Of a DNA stretch of 64,000 nt, positions 15,428 through 24,522 are shown piece after piece. Source of the DNA: an uncultured Bacteroidales bacterium (GTDB lineage Bacteria; Bacteroidota; Bacteroidia; Bacteroidales; UBA932); NCBI GenBank assembly GCA_946185745.1, contig CAMHKQ010000004.1, positions 1 through 64,000 on the forward strand. The letters run 5' to 3'. The number at the start of each line of letters is the position of its first letter. Position 1 is the stretch's first letter. The position numbers were made by a program, and so were the translations under genes. The notes under the pieces were generated by a model. It was not told the DNA's origin and did no database searches. It saw nothing but the letters and a program-made list of their open reading frames with translations.

Positions 15428-17020
15428 TTAGAAGTTGCCCTTGCCGGTATCCCACCAGAGACGGGTGTTGCCGCTGTCGGGACCGCCGAGTTTCTGGGTG
15501 GCTTCGGAGAGTTGTCCGGTCCACTCGAGCGACTCGGGGAAGGTCATGCGCTTGACGTTGTCGTCGTTCTTGAAGACGCCCTGGCTCTCGTTCACCATGA
15601 CGGGGAAGAGAACGGGATAACCGGTCCTGCGCTGCTCCGACCAGGCCTCCATGCCTTCGGGATAGCAGGCAATCCACTTCTGGGTGATGATCTTCTGGAG
15701 CTTGATTTCGTTGCTTGCAGACTCGTCCCATTTCGGGGAAACCCTATTCATATACGGGGAATCGGCGGGAATGCTGTTGGCGGGGTTCTTCACGTCGACA
15801 TAAGCGGCGGGCATGTTGTCGCTCTGCAGGTAGGCACCAGCATCGCCCGCACCCCACTGGTCAAATGAGGTCTGCACGCCTTTCTCGTAAAGATCCTTTG
15901 CGCTGCCGCCCATGCCGCTCCAACCGCGGAGGGCGCCTTCTGCACGGAGGAACCAGACTTCGGCGCTGGACATGATGAGGCCGGGAGTGTCACCGCCGAA
16001 GTTCGGGGCGGAGTGACCGGCGTAGATGTCCTTGACGGCCATCTCGATGCCCATCCTGATACCCTTGTAGGAGTATCCGGCTTCCTTGGCGTCGGCATCC
16101 GAGCAGGGCTTGAAGAACTTGCCCACGCGCGGGTCGTTGTAGCCGAGGAGGATGCTCTCCATCTCTGCGTTCATGCAGCAGTCGTTCCAGTCGGTTCCGA
16201 GGGTGGAAAGGGGATGCACCCAGCCCTTGCCGGACACGGATACGGTACCGTCCTCGAGCACGCCGTCGGCAACGGCGGCTTCGGCCTTCTGGCGGGCGAG
16301 CGAAGGATTAACCTTCACTATGCGCATAGCGGCGCGGAGCTGCACGGAGTTGGCGAAGCGGATCCACCTGTTGAAGTCGCCGCCCAGGAGCAGGTCGAAG
16401 GGTTCGAAGGGCTTTGCGTCGGGATACTCCTGGATGAAGGCCTTGAGCGCAGCCTTTGCGGATTCGAGTTCCGCGAAGACATGGTTGTAAGCCTCTTCCT
16501 GGGTGTCGAAGGACGCGCCGGTAGAACCGGTTCCGTACTTGCTGTAAACCACGGGGCCATAGGAATCGGACACGCGGATCATGGCGACGGCCCTCATTAT
16601 CTGGGCGACCGCATAGAAGTGGGGATAGTCTTCCTGACGGCTCTGGATGCTCGTGAAGATCGGGCTCATGACGTCACGGTAAGTGAGGTCCCACATGCCG
16701 CCTACCCAAGACCTGATAAGGAAGAGCGTGGAGGGATTGATGTTGTTCTGGAAGGGGGTGGGAGCCTGCATGTAGCCGCACCAGGTGTCGGCCGTCAGGT
16801 TCTGCGCGGTCTGCATTTCCCAGGCCCAGAGGCAGGTGTTGTTGTAGATGCCCTGCTCGATGGTGGGGAAATATGCGCCCACGTCGTTGAAGTCGGCTGA
16901 AAGCAGTTCGTTGGTGACACCGTACGGGTCGGTGTTGTATTCCTCCCACTTGCTGCAGCCCTGGAATATTGCAGCCGCCATGGCCGCAACAGCTATCGCT
17001 GATAATATCTTGTTTTTCAT
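15428..17020 (-). CDS. SusD/RagB-like glycan-binding lipoprotein (SusD-like_2 type)
   Basis: 530 residues with lipobox FQGC and the opening KWEEYNTDPYGV typical of the SusD-like_2 group. TPR-like helices run through the middle (FYAVAQIMRAVAMIRVSDSY, then the EEAYNHVFAELESAKAALK helix). The C-terminal part has SAEVWFLRAEGALRGW and KIITQKWIACYPEGMEAWSE, both standard for SusD. It would cap the SusC transporter at the cell surface and bind the oligosaccharide. It lies 12 nt downstream of susC. Confidence 0.93.
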   Translation of the reverse strand: MKNKILSAIAVAAMAAAIFQGCSKWEEYNTDPYGVTNELLSADFNDVGAYFPTIEQGIYNNTCLWAWEMQTAQNLTADTWCGYMQAPTPFQNNINPSTLFLIRSWVGGMWDLTYRDVMSPIFTSIQSRQEDYPHFYAVAQIMRAVAMIRVSDSYGPVVYSKYGTGSTGASFDTQEEAYNHVFAELESAKAALKAFIQEYPDAKPFEPFDLLLGGDFNRWIRFANSVQLRAAMRIVKVNPSLARQKAEAAVADGVLEDGTVSVSGKGWVHPLSTLGTDWNDCCMNAEMESILLGYNDPRVGKFFKPCSDADAKEAGYSYKGIRMGIEMAVKDIYAGHSAPNFGGDTPGLIMSSAEVWFLRAEGALRGWSGMGGSAKDLYEKGVQTSFDQWGAGDAGAYLQSDNMPAAYVDVKNPANSIPADSPYMNRVSPKWDESASNEIKLQKIITQKWIACYPEGMEAWSEQRRTGYPVLFPVMVNESQGVFKNDDNVKRMTFPESLEWTGQLSEATQKLGGPDSGNTRLWWDTGKGNF

Positions 17021-17032
17021 ATCTGATCTGGA

Positions 17033-20000
17033 TTAGAAGCCCAACTTGACATTGAAACCGAATGAACGTGTGCCGGGAACGCCGTAGTAGTCGACGCCCT
17101 GGACGCCGGATGCTGCTGACATGCTTGCGTCGGTGTCATACGGAGCGGCGCAGTAGAATACGACGAGGTTGCGTCCTACGAGCGAAAGGGATGCGCTCTT
17201 GAGGAATTTGGAATCCACGAAGAGTTTCTTGGGCAGGTTGTATCCGAAGGACACTTCGCGCAGACGGATATTGGTGGCGTCGTACACGTAGTACTCGGAG
17301 ATACCGTCATGGCCGCCTACCCTGCGGTAGAATGCGTTCACGTCGCTGATATGCTTGCCCTCGAGGTCAACGAAGCCGTTGTCCCTGGCAAGTGCGGTAG
17401 CCTCGGTCACACCGTTGATATCGAGCATGGCCTGGGTGAGCGACAGGGCGTCGCCACCGAAGCGGCAGTCGACGAGGAAGCCGAGCGACAGGTCCTTGAA
17501 GTCGATGGTGTTGTTCCAGCCGAGCAGGAAGTCGGGAGTGGCGTTGCCGATGTAGTTGAAGCCGTCGGCCTTGGTGGGAAGTCCGGAGTCGTCGAAGATG
17601 ATGTTTCCGGATTCGTCACGGTTGAACACGTAACCGTAGATGTCGCCGTAGGAACCGCCTTCGGTAAGCCACATGCGGTATGCGTCGGAACCGGAGTCGG
17701 TGAGGACGAACTGGGTTATTTCGTCATGAAGCTTGATGATCTTGTTGGTGTTCTTGGACATGTTGAACTGGGACTTCCAGATGAAGTCACGGGTCATGAC
17801 GGGAGTGATACCCACGATGGCCTCGATACCGCTGTTCTGGATATTACCGGCGTTCACGTAATAGTAGTTGTAACCGCTGCCTTCCGGAGCCTTCAGGGTG
17901 AAGAGCTGGTTGGTGGTGTTGGTGCGGTACCAAGTGAAGTCGACGGTGAACCTCTCCTTGAAGAAGTGCCATTCGGTACCGACTTCGATGGAGGAGGAGA
18001 TTTCGGGCTTGAGGTCGCCGAACGCGGCGGTTCCGACAGGAGTGACGGTGCCGTTGTAGTTGACCGAGCCGGTAGGATTGGTAATGCGGGTCGGGATGTC
18101 GTTACCTACATTTGCATAGGATGCGCGGATCTTTCCGTAGTTGATCCACGAAGGCATCTTGAGCATTTCGCTCAGGAGCAGGGTCGCACCCACGGAGGGA
18201 TAGAAGAAACCTGTCTTGAAGCTGTTGGTATAGGCGAGCGCCGAAGACCAGTCGTTACGGGCGGTCACGTCCACGAACAGGAAATCCTTGAAGCCCAGGT
18301 TGGCGGTGGCGAACAGCGCCGCGTTCTGCGTGCGGTATGCCGACTGGCTGAACTGCTGGGTGCTGGTGTTCGGGATGGTGAAGATGTTCGCGTAGGAAAG
18401 GCCGCTGTTGTAGGAGCTGGAATAGAGGCCATGGCTCCTGCTGTCGGTGAAGCTGCCGCCGAGCGATGCGGAAAGCGAGAAGGCACCGAAGTCCTTGTTC
18501 ACGCTGGCGATGAGGTCGTTGTAGAGCATCGCACCGGTGGACTGGCCGTATTCGTAAAGGCCGTTCTTGTTACCTGCGAGCGAGACGTCGGTGGTGGCGT
18601 ACATCTTGACTTCCTCGCGGTCGGCGTTGGCGTCGAAATTGGTACGGGCCTGGATGTAGAGCCACGGGGTGATGTCCCACTTGGCGCTGAGGCCGGCGAT
18701 GACGCGGTTGCGGACATTGTCGCGGGAGGTGCGGTTCATAACCCACCACGGGTTCTGCTCTTCGGGAGCGATGGACTTGAACCAGTTCTGGGCCATGAGG
18801 TTGCGGTCGGCGTCGAAGGTTTCGAACGCGGTGGCATACTCACTGATGTCACGTCCTACCGGAATGTTGTACAGGCCGGGGAGCGGGCTGGTGTAGGAGC
18901 CGCCCGGACGCGGACGGTTGAACACGTCCTGATAGATGTACTGCACGCTGGCGTCGAGGGTTACGGCATCCCAGAGCTTGGAAGTGTTGCGGAGAGTGAC
19001 GTTGTGCTTTCCGAAACGGCTGTTGGGATAGATACCCTTCGCGGTGGTGTTGCCGTAGGAGATGTAGGTCTGGTTCCTGTCGGTGCCGGTGGAAACCGAA
19101 AGGGTGTTGATTTCGGTGAGACCGGTCTCGAAGAAGTCCTTGATGAATCCTACCTTATCCCAGGCGCCCGAGACCTTGGGGCCCCAGCTGTAGAAGCCCT
19201 CGCTCTCGCCGTAACGGGTCTGGAGCTGGGGCAGATAAGCAGCTGTGTCGAAGGTGGTGGTTGAGGTAAAGTTCACGCTGGTGCTTCCGGCAGCTCCTTT
19301 CTTGGTGGTAATCATGATGACGCCGTTGGCGGCTTCGGTACCGTAAAGTGCCGATGCCGATGCGCCCTTGAGGACGTTGATGGAGGCGATGTCGTCGGGG
19401 TTGAGGTTGGCCATACCGTCGCCGCCGTCATGGCTGCCTATCATGAGGGAGTACATCTGCTGTCCCTGCTCGTTGCGGATGGGCACACCGTCCACTACAT
19501 AGAGAGGCTGGTTGTTGCCGCTGGCGGAGCGGAAACCGCGGATGGACACCTTGGTGGCGCCGCCCAGTCCGGAGGAGTTCGGGGTGACGGTGACGCCTGC
19601 GGCCTTGCCGGCAAGCGCATTCATCATGTTGACGTCACGGGCCCTGGTGAGATCGTCGTTGGTGACGGTCTGTGTGGAGTATGTGAGGCTCTTGGCCTGA
19701 CGCTGGATACCGAGGGCGGAAACCACCACTTCGTTCAGCATCGAGGCGGACACGTTCATCTGCACGTCGATGCGGGAACGGGAAGCGACGGCCACCTCAG
19801 CCTCGTCGTATCCAAGGAGCGAGAACACCAGCACGCCGTCCGAGGGAACGCCGATGGCATAGGAACCGTCATCTGCGGTCACGGTTGCGAGGCTGGTATT
19901 CCCTTTCAGAAAGACGAATGCTCCGACGAGCGGGGTTCCGTCGGCTCCGTCGGTTACGGATCCGCTTACCTGCACGATATTCTGTGCACCGAGGCGGATT

Positions 20001-20059
20001 GCGGGCACGAGCATGAGGAGTGCGCCCGTCAACAGGAGAATTCTTTTGAATGTTTTCAT
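17033..20059 (-). CDS. SusC/RagA-family TonB-linked outer-membrane transporter
   Basis: 1008 residues: signal peptide (about 1-25), CarboxypepD_reg domain (VSGSVTDGADGTPLVGAFVF), plug with the SusC-type TonB box region (LNEVVVSALGIQRQAKSLTY) and ANGVIMITTKKG, then a long barrel ending SFGFNVKLGF. It imports the oligosaccharide captured by SusD using TonB energy. It starts its own transcript: a -7 box lies 43 nt upstream with a palindrome over the -33 region. GH9 and the catabolic genes are upstream in the same orientation. Confidence 0.95.
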   Translation of the reverse strand: MKTFKRILLLTGALLMLVPAIRLGAQNIVQVSGSVTDGADGTPLVGAFVFLKGNTSLATVTADDGSYAIGVPSDGVLVFSLLGYDEAEVAVASRSRIDVQMNVSASMLNEVVVSALGIQRQAKSLTYSTQTVTNDDLTRARDVNMMNALAGKAAGVTVTPNSSGLGGATKVSIRGFRSASGNNQPLYVVDGVPIRNEQGQQMYSLMIGSHDGGDGMANLNPDDIASINVLKGASASALYGTEAANGVIMITTKKGAAGSTSVNFTSTTTFDTAAYLPQLQTRYGESEGFYSWGPKVSGAWDKVGFIKDFFETGLTEINTLSVSTGTDRNQTYISYGNTTAKGIYPNSRFGKHNVTLRNTSKLWDAVTLDASVQYIYQDVFNRPRPGGSYTSPLPGLYNIPVGRDISEYATAFETFDADRNLMAQNWFKSIAPEEQNPWWVMNRTSRDNVRNRVIAGLSAKWDITPWLYIQARTNFDANADREEVKMYATTDVSLAGNKNGLYEYGQSTGAMLYNDLIASVNKDFGAFSLSASLGGSFTDSRSHGLYSSSYNSGLSYANIFTIPNTSTQQFSQSAYRTQNAALFATANLGFKDFLFVDVTARNDWSSALAYTNSFKTGFFYPSVGATLLLSEMLKMPSWINYGKIRASYANVGNDIPTRITNPTGSVNYNGTVTPVGTAAFGDLKPEISSSIEVGTEWHFFKERFTVDFTWYRTNTTNQLFTLKAPEGSGYNYYYVNAGNIQNSGIEAIVGITPVMTRDFIWKSQFNMSKNTNKIIKLHDEITQFVLTDSGSDAYRMWLTEGGSYGDIYGYVFNRDESGNIIFDDSGLPTKADGFNYIGNATPDFLLGWNNTIDFKDLSLGFLVDCRFGGDALSLTQAMLDINGVTEATALARDNGFVDLEGKHISDVNAFYRRVGGHDGISEYYVYDATNIRLREVSFGYNLPKKLFVDSKFLKSASLSLVGRNLVVFYCAAPYDTDASMSAASGVQGVDYYGVPGTRSFGFNVKLGF

Positions 20060-20102
20060 ATAAACTGGATAAATAGTTTTGGTTATCGTGTCAGTTTCTG
20101 CA

Positions 20103-20110
20103 CAAAAATA
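20103..20110 (-). promoter_or_regulatory. -7 promoter box of susC (TATTTTTG)
   Basis: TATTTTTG on the minus strand, 43 nt before the susC ATG. Confidence 0.65.
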
Positions 20111-20112
20111 TG

Positions 20113-20135
20113 CAACTCCATATATAAGGGAGTTG
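20113..20135 (-). promoter_or_regulatory. Palindrome over the -33 region of the susC promoter
   Basis: CAACTCC (20113-20119) and GGAGTTG (20129-20135) form a perfect 7-bp inverted repeat with a 9-nt A/T spacer, starting 2 bp upstream of the -7 box. Its place suggests an operator. It is not a terminator for the GH9 gene because on the minus strand the T-tract precedes rather than follows the hairpin. Confidence 0.5.
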
Positions 20136-20173
20136 AAAAAAAAACAGAAAAGGTAAATTATTTGACAAAAGTG

Positions 20174-22528
20174 TCAGAGCTCCGCCAGGAGGGACAGAAG
20201 CTTGCCGGCGACGGTGGTCCAAACCTCTTTGTAGCAGGCATTGTTCACCTGCGGCCAGTACGGGACATCGGAATCGCCGATAGTCCTGATGCCGACCGGC
20301 ATCTCTCCGGTGAAAGTACCGGACGAGAAGGAATCCATGAGCGGATAAGAGCGGCCTTCGCCGTAGGCCATCGACTGCCCGAAGGGGTTCATTCCCAGCA
20401 GCCAGTAAAGCTGGGCGCGGGCAGCATCGTACAGGGCGGCGTCTCCCAGCATCCCGGCGGCGATGGCTGCCGCCTTGCCCTGCGAAAGGAGAATGGCGTT
20501 GCCGCCGTTGTATATCCCGAACCAGACGGGGAAGCGCCTCAGATAATGCTCCCTGTCAAGCTGCACTCCGCTCCGAAGCTGAGCGAGGAAACGCGGTGCG
20601 GCATCTTCCGGGAGAAAGACATTCTGCTGCAGGAATGCCGCCGCGTCTTCGGGTTCCGTCACGGAGTAGATTCCCGAAGGCATCATGCCGTATGGGCCTG
20701 CGTAGGCCATGAGGCGTTTCAGGTAGGAAGCATAAGACGCGAGCGCCGCGGTCCACGTCTGCCGGCTTTCATTTTCCGGCTGGGTTTCCAGGATGCTTTC
20801 AAGGGCCTGGGCGAAAAGCTGTTCCCTGCTCTGGTGCACGCTGTGCACCATGGAGCCGAGAGTAGTATCGCGGCAGAATCCGCCCTGTCCCGGGCCTTCC
20901 GCGAGCTGGCAGGCGAGCACATAATCCATGGCCTTCCTGGCCCTGGCGGCGTATTTTTCCCTGCCGGTGCATTTGTAAAGGAGGCTTGACGCCCAGGAAA
21001 CGGCGGCCATATGCTGGCTTCGGGAAGTACTGTAGGTATGTTCGTAGGGCTGTACGAAAATGTCGTAGCCGTCCGCGGCGAATTTCTTTTCGGCGTAGCT
21101 GAAGTCCCTTTCGGCGCGTTCCCGGAAAGAATCCGACAGTTCTCCCTTGAAATAACCGGCTGCAAAGGCCTCGTAAGCGGCATACAGGTAATTGTCATAG
21201 GCCATCCCCTGTATCCTCACCGAATAGATGTCGTCGCGGGAGGGAATTATGCCATCCTGCCACAGAAGGAGGCCCATGCTGCTGGCCCTGAAGCCGTCGG
21301 GGAAACGGACTTTTTCGAGGAATTCGAGCCCCCACAGGGCCTCTCCTTCCAGCCTTTTTGACAGGGTAGGAGCGCGTTTTGCTGCTGCCGCGGCAGCTTC
21401 GAGGAGGCCGAATGCGACATCCCCGGTCTGGAGAGTCTGCTGGCTAAGGTCGCCGGCATCGTGCCAGCCGCCGCCATAGCAGAGGGTGTCGCCGTCATGC
21501 ACGGCGAAAAGGTCACTGTGGCACAGCGGGTGCACCCCTTCCACCTCATGGCCGCAGCGCTGGCCGAAGATAAAATTGACGGCTTTCCACTGCAGTTCGT
21601 CGAAAGGATGGGCGGCGATCCGGAAGGTGCCGGAGACACTCTCCCCGGCTTTGAGATAATAGTTTCCGTCTTTCTTGGGAACAAAGGCCGAGAAATCCAG
21701 CACGGCAAAATCGCCAAGGTCGGAAGAATCCAGCACAACCGGGGCGCTGAAGACTTCCCTGCCGTTTTCAGTGCAGAGAGAGAAAATATCTGGTGCCCCG
21801 TCCGCAGCCATCACGGCCGTTTTGGCACCGCCTGTATAATATCCTGAATTTGAATGGATTATCTGATTTGGCAAAGGTTCCCAACCCGACACCTTCACAG
21901 CCGCATCGATTTCCTCGAAAGCCAGGTCGGAAATGACATATCCGGCCACTGCGCCGGGCTCCAGGTTCCATCCCCTGTTGGTGACGTAGAATTCCACCCT
22001 GTCTACGCAGTCGCGCCGCAGGTCGCCGATCCAGAATCCGCAGCGGCTCAGTCCCTGCGACAGGGGAACTAAATGCGCTCCGGCCGGAGGGGTGAAGCCG
22101 TCTTTCGGAGTGTCTTCGCGGTTCACGAACACGAGGTTGACGCTGGGGGCAAGATCTCCGGGACTATCCACAGACACATTGAAAACCAGATAGTTATATC
22201 TCTCCAAGTCGGCCCCGTCAAGGCTTATGGCGGCCCGGTGGTCGCCGTAGGTGGCGTAGTCGGGATCGGACGGGGACCCCTTCGCCCTGAAGCCGGGATC
22301 GAGGGGGAATGTGATGGTGAGGATTCCCTCTATCGGGAGGGTGGCTTTCACCTTTGCGCCGCTAAAGGTGAGCTGCTCGAACGAAAGCTCGTCATGCAGC
22401 GGTAACGGTTTGGAAACGAGGCCGCTTTCCTGTATTTCCCGGGCGAACTGAGGGGACACGTCGCCATAGCCCTGCGAGCATGAAAGCACCGGCAAGGCGA
22501 CAAACAGGAGCAGGAGGGCCCGTTTCAT
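20174..22528 (-). CDS. GH9 family glycoside hydrolase, lipoprotein (endoglucanase or exo-beta-glucosaminidase type)
   Basis: 784 residues with lipobox VLSC. Residues 20-215 form an N-terminal beta domain; 220-305 resemble the CelD N-terminal Ig-like domain; 310-784 are the GH9 (alpha/alpha)6 catalytic domain. GGWHDAGD at 353-360 holds the catalytic Asp pair, LLGMNPFGQSMAYGEG is the His/Gly signature, and Glu768 in CYKEVW fits the proton donor. GH9 includes cellulases, but members in GlcN/GlcNAc catabolic operons (as in Vibrio and Photobacterium) are exo-beta-glucosaminidases. Adjacency to NagB and a ROK kinase favours that reading. Its ATG overlaps the MFS stop by one base. Confidence 0.88.
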   Translation of the reverse strand: MKRALLLLFVALPVLSCSQGYGDVSPQFAREIQESGLVSKPLPLHDELSFEQLTFSGAKVKATLPIEGILTITFPLDPGFRAKGSPSDPDYATYGDHRAAISLDGADLERYNYLVFNVSVDSPGDLAPSVNLVFVNREDTPKDGFTPPAGAHLVPLSQGLSRCGFWIGDLRRDCVDRVEFYVTNRGWNLEPGAVAGYVISDLAFEEIDAAVKVSGWEPLPNQIIHSNSGYYTGGAKTAVMAADGAPDIFSLCTENGREVFSAPVVLDSSDLGDFAVLDFSAFVPKKDGNYYLKAGESVSGTFRIAAHPFDELQWKAVNFIFGQRCGHEVEGVHPLCHSDLFAVHDGDTLCYGGGWHDAGDLSQQTLQTGDVAFGLLEAAAAAAKRAPTLSKRLEGEALWGLEFLEKVRFPDGFRASSMGLLLWQDGIIPSRDDIYSVRIQGMAYDNYLYAAYEAFAAGYFKGELSDSFRERAERDFSYAEKKFAADGYDIFVQPYEHTYSTSRSQHMAAVSWASSLLYKCTGREKYAARARKAMDYVLACQLAEGPGQGGFCRDTTLGSMVHSVHQSREQLFAQALESILETQPENESRQTWTAALASYASYLKRLMAYAGPYGMMPSGIYSVTEPEDAAAFLQQNVFLPEDAAPRFLAQLRSGVQLDREHYLRRFPVWFGIYNGGNAILLSQGKAAAIAAGMLGDAALYDAARAQLYWLLGMNPFGQSMAYGEGRSYPLMDSFSSGTFTGEMPVGIRTIGDSDVPYWPQVNNACYKEVWTTVAGKLLSLLAEL

Positions 22529-23781
22529 CAGTCTGCGATGCTGCGAACCTTAGAACCTACGCGTGCGTAGAGGAACATGAGAATCTCACCGGCCAGGACG
22601 ATGACCCAGGTAGGCCTCCAATTGCCCATGGTATCTGCAAGGAAGCCCTGCACGAGCGGAAGGACTGCACCACCCAGGACGCCTATCATGAACACGCCCG
22701 AAGCGACGGAGGTGTATTTGCCCAGACGGGCCGTGGCGAGGGTGAAGATGGCGCCCCACATGATAGAGTGAAAGAGCCCCACCGCAACCAGAAGCCACGG
22801 GTTGTCGAACACCATGGCAAGCGCCACGAGGACCGCCGCGACGGAGGTGGTGAAAGTGAGCTGCGCCTTCGGGCTTATCTTGCTGAGCATACTGCCGGCG
22901 GCACGGCCAACCAGCATTCCGCCCCAATACAGCGTGGCGAGCAGTGCCGGGCTGGCGATTCCGCGGTCGATGGCGTACATGTTGATGTTGGCGCCAACGC
23001 ACACCTCAACGCCCACGTAGAAGAATATGGCTATCACCCCGAGGGTGAGATGGCTGAAGGACCAGACGCTTTTTTCCAGCTTTTCACCCGTGTCGTTGCG
23101 GGTGCCCTCTATGTCGGGCAGCGCGATACGGGAAAGGATGAACAGCACCAGCGCCATGATTGCCGCCAGGCAGATGAACGGTACCATGAGCTGGCTCACT
23201 TTCACATCGGACATGGCGACTCCGCTGAAGACCACACCCGTTACGAAATACGGGGCAATGGTGGTGCCGACGGAGTTGGCGGTGCCCCCTATGGCGAGCC
23301 TCTGGACCGACTGGGTGCCGGGAATATGGCACGCCGACAGGTAAGGATTGATCACGACCTGCAGCACAGTGGCGGAACCTCCCGTGATGAATGAGCCTAT
23401 GAGGAAGATGAGGAAGGCAACCGGAATGACGGCGCTTCCCGCATGGATGCTGGATTCCGGGAATCTGACCGCGAACCACGAGGAGAAGAAGAACAGTGCG
23501 AGTCCGGTGACCATCATGCCCACTCCCCGCAGGAGCGTGGTCTTGTAGCCTTTGCCGTTCACCCAGCGGGAGCCCACCGGGCCGAAAATGGGATAGGCCA
23601 GGAACCAGCTGAAAGTGATGAGGGTGGTGAAAGTGTTCCGGAAATTGCCCGCGTTCCTAAGGAACGCTTCCTTCAGCGGTGCCTGGAACTGGGAGTTCAC
23701 CGTAGTCAGGAATCCGATCACGAAGAAGAGGAAGACCATCGAGATGAACGGTCCCATGTAATTTGTTTTCTTGTCCGTCAT
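22528..23781 (-). CDS. MFS sugar transporter (NagP/FucP-like)
   Basis: 417 residues with twelve hydrophobic segments. The opening FISMVFLFFVIGFLTTVNSQ resembles the FucP/glucose-galactose permease family (FFxxGFxxxxNxxL). The internal INPYLSACHIPGTQSVQRLA block is also characteristic. In Bacteroidetes and Xanthomonads, members next to NagB and GlcNAc kinases are called NagP. It would import glucosamine or GlcNAc released by the periplasmic GH9 for phosphorylation by the ROK kinase. It sits between nagB (13-nt gap) and GH9 (1-nt overlap). Confidence 0.85.
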   Translation of the reverse strand: MTDKKTNYMGPFISMVFLFFVIGFLTTVNSQFQAPLKEAFLRNAGNFRNTFTTLITFSWFLAYPIFGPVGSRWVNGKGYKTTLLRGVGMMVTGLALFFFSSWFAVRFPESSIHAGSAVIPVAFLIFLIGSFITGGSATVLQVVINPYLSACHIPGTQSVQRLAIGGTANSVGTTIAPYFVTGVVFSGVAMSDVKVSQLMVPFICLAAIMALVLFILSRIALPDIEGTRNDTGEKLEKSVWSFSHLTLGVIAIFFYVGVEVCVGANINMYAIDRGIASPALLATLYWGGMLVGRAAGSMLSKISPKAQLTFTTSVAAVLVALAMVFDNPWLLVAVGLFHSIMWGAIFTLATARLGKYTSVASGVFMIGVLGGAVLPLVQGFLADTMGNWRPTWVIVLAGEILMFLYARVGSKVRSIAD

Positions 23782-23794
23782 GGCAGAATCGGGT

Positions 23795-24520
23795 TTATAA
23801 AAGAGACGCCGCTTCGCGGTCGATGAGTATGGTGACGTCGGAATGCAGCTGCAGCACCGATGCCGGAATCTTTTCGGAAGGCTTATCTTCGGCCATGGCC
23901 TTTACGGCCGGAGCCTTATCGCATCCCTTCGCCGCAAGGACCAGTTTCCCGGCAGAGAAGATATCAGCGAGTCCGAGAGTCACTCCGCCCAGCCTGGTTT
24001 CGTCGGGAGTAGCGGTCTCGCGCCTCACCCGCTGCTCGAGTTCGGGAGTCATCTCCGCCACGCGGCATCCGGAGTCGAATGGGGTACCGGGCTGGTTGAA
24101 TCCCAGGTGCGCGTTTTCGCCCAGCCCCAGGAGGATGAAGTCTATCCCTCCCCTGCGGGATAGTTCTTCAGTGAAACGGGCGCAGTCGGCCGGGAAGTCC
24201 GCCGAATAAGTGGGCAGCATCAGGAAATTGTCGTCTTTGATGCCGAGGGGGTCAATCACCTGCGTTTTGAGCATGGTATAGCAGGCGCCGCTGTACTCGC
24301 GCGGCACGCCAGCTATTTCGTCTATACCGAAAAAAGTGACTTTGGAAAGGTCCGGACGTTTCTCCCTGCACAGCTCTACCAGAGCCTTGTGGACGCCGCA
24401 GGTGGTACGGCCGGTGGACAGGCCGACTACGCTGCAGGGCCGGGATTCTATCTGCCGCAGGATGGCCTCCGCCGAACGGCGGTCGACCTCTTCGGGAGTA
24501 TTCAGGACCTGTATCTTCAT
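23795..24520 (-). CDS. nagB: Glucosamine-6-phosphate deaminase
   Basis: 241 residues of the NagB/6-phosphogluconolactonase fold. VVGLSTGRT binds phosphate, FFGIDEIAG holds the Asp/Glu pair of the deaminase (FxxDE), and LGLGENAHLGFNQPG is the His loop. The reaction is GlcN-6-P to fructose-6-P plus ammonia in the cytosol. The start at 24520 (MKIQVLNTPEEVDRR) lies 2 nt after the ROK stop. No nagA deacetylase is in the cluster, so the direct substrate may come from glucosamine rather than GlcNAc. Confidence 0.9.
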   Translation of the reverse strand: MKIQVLNTPEEVDRRSAEAILRQIESRPCSVVGLSTGRTTCGVHKALVELCREKRPDLSKVTFFGIDEIAGVPREYSGACYTMLKTQVIDPLGIKDDNFLMLPTYSADFPADCARFTEELSRRGGIDFILLGLGENAHLGFNQPGTPFDSGCRVAEMTPELEQRVRRETATPDETRLGGVTLGLADIFSAGKLVLAAKGCDKAPAVKAMAEDKPSEKIPASVLQLHSDVTILIDREAASLL

Positions 24521-24522
24521 GA

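Noticed and set aside
17309..19264. 651-residue plus-strand ORF opposite susC
   Set aside because: It is a by-product of GC-rich codon use on the antisense strand of a clear SusC gene; it has no signal, domain or promoter.
20113..20135. Terminator of the GH9 gene
   Set aside because: On the minus strand the T-tract precedes rather than follows the hairpin; its position next to the -7 box fits an operator better.
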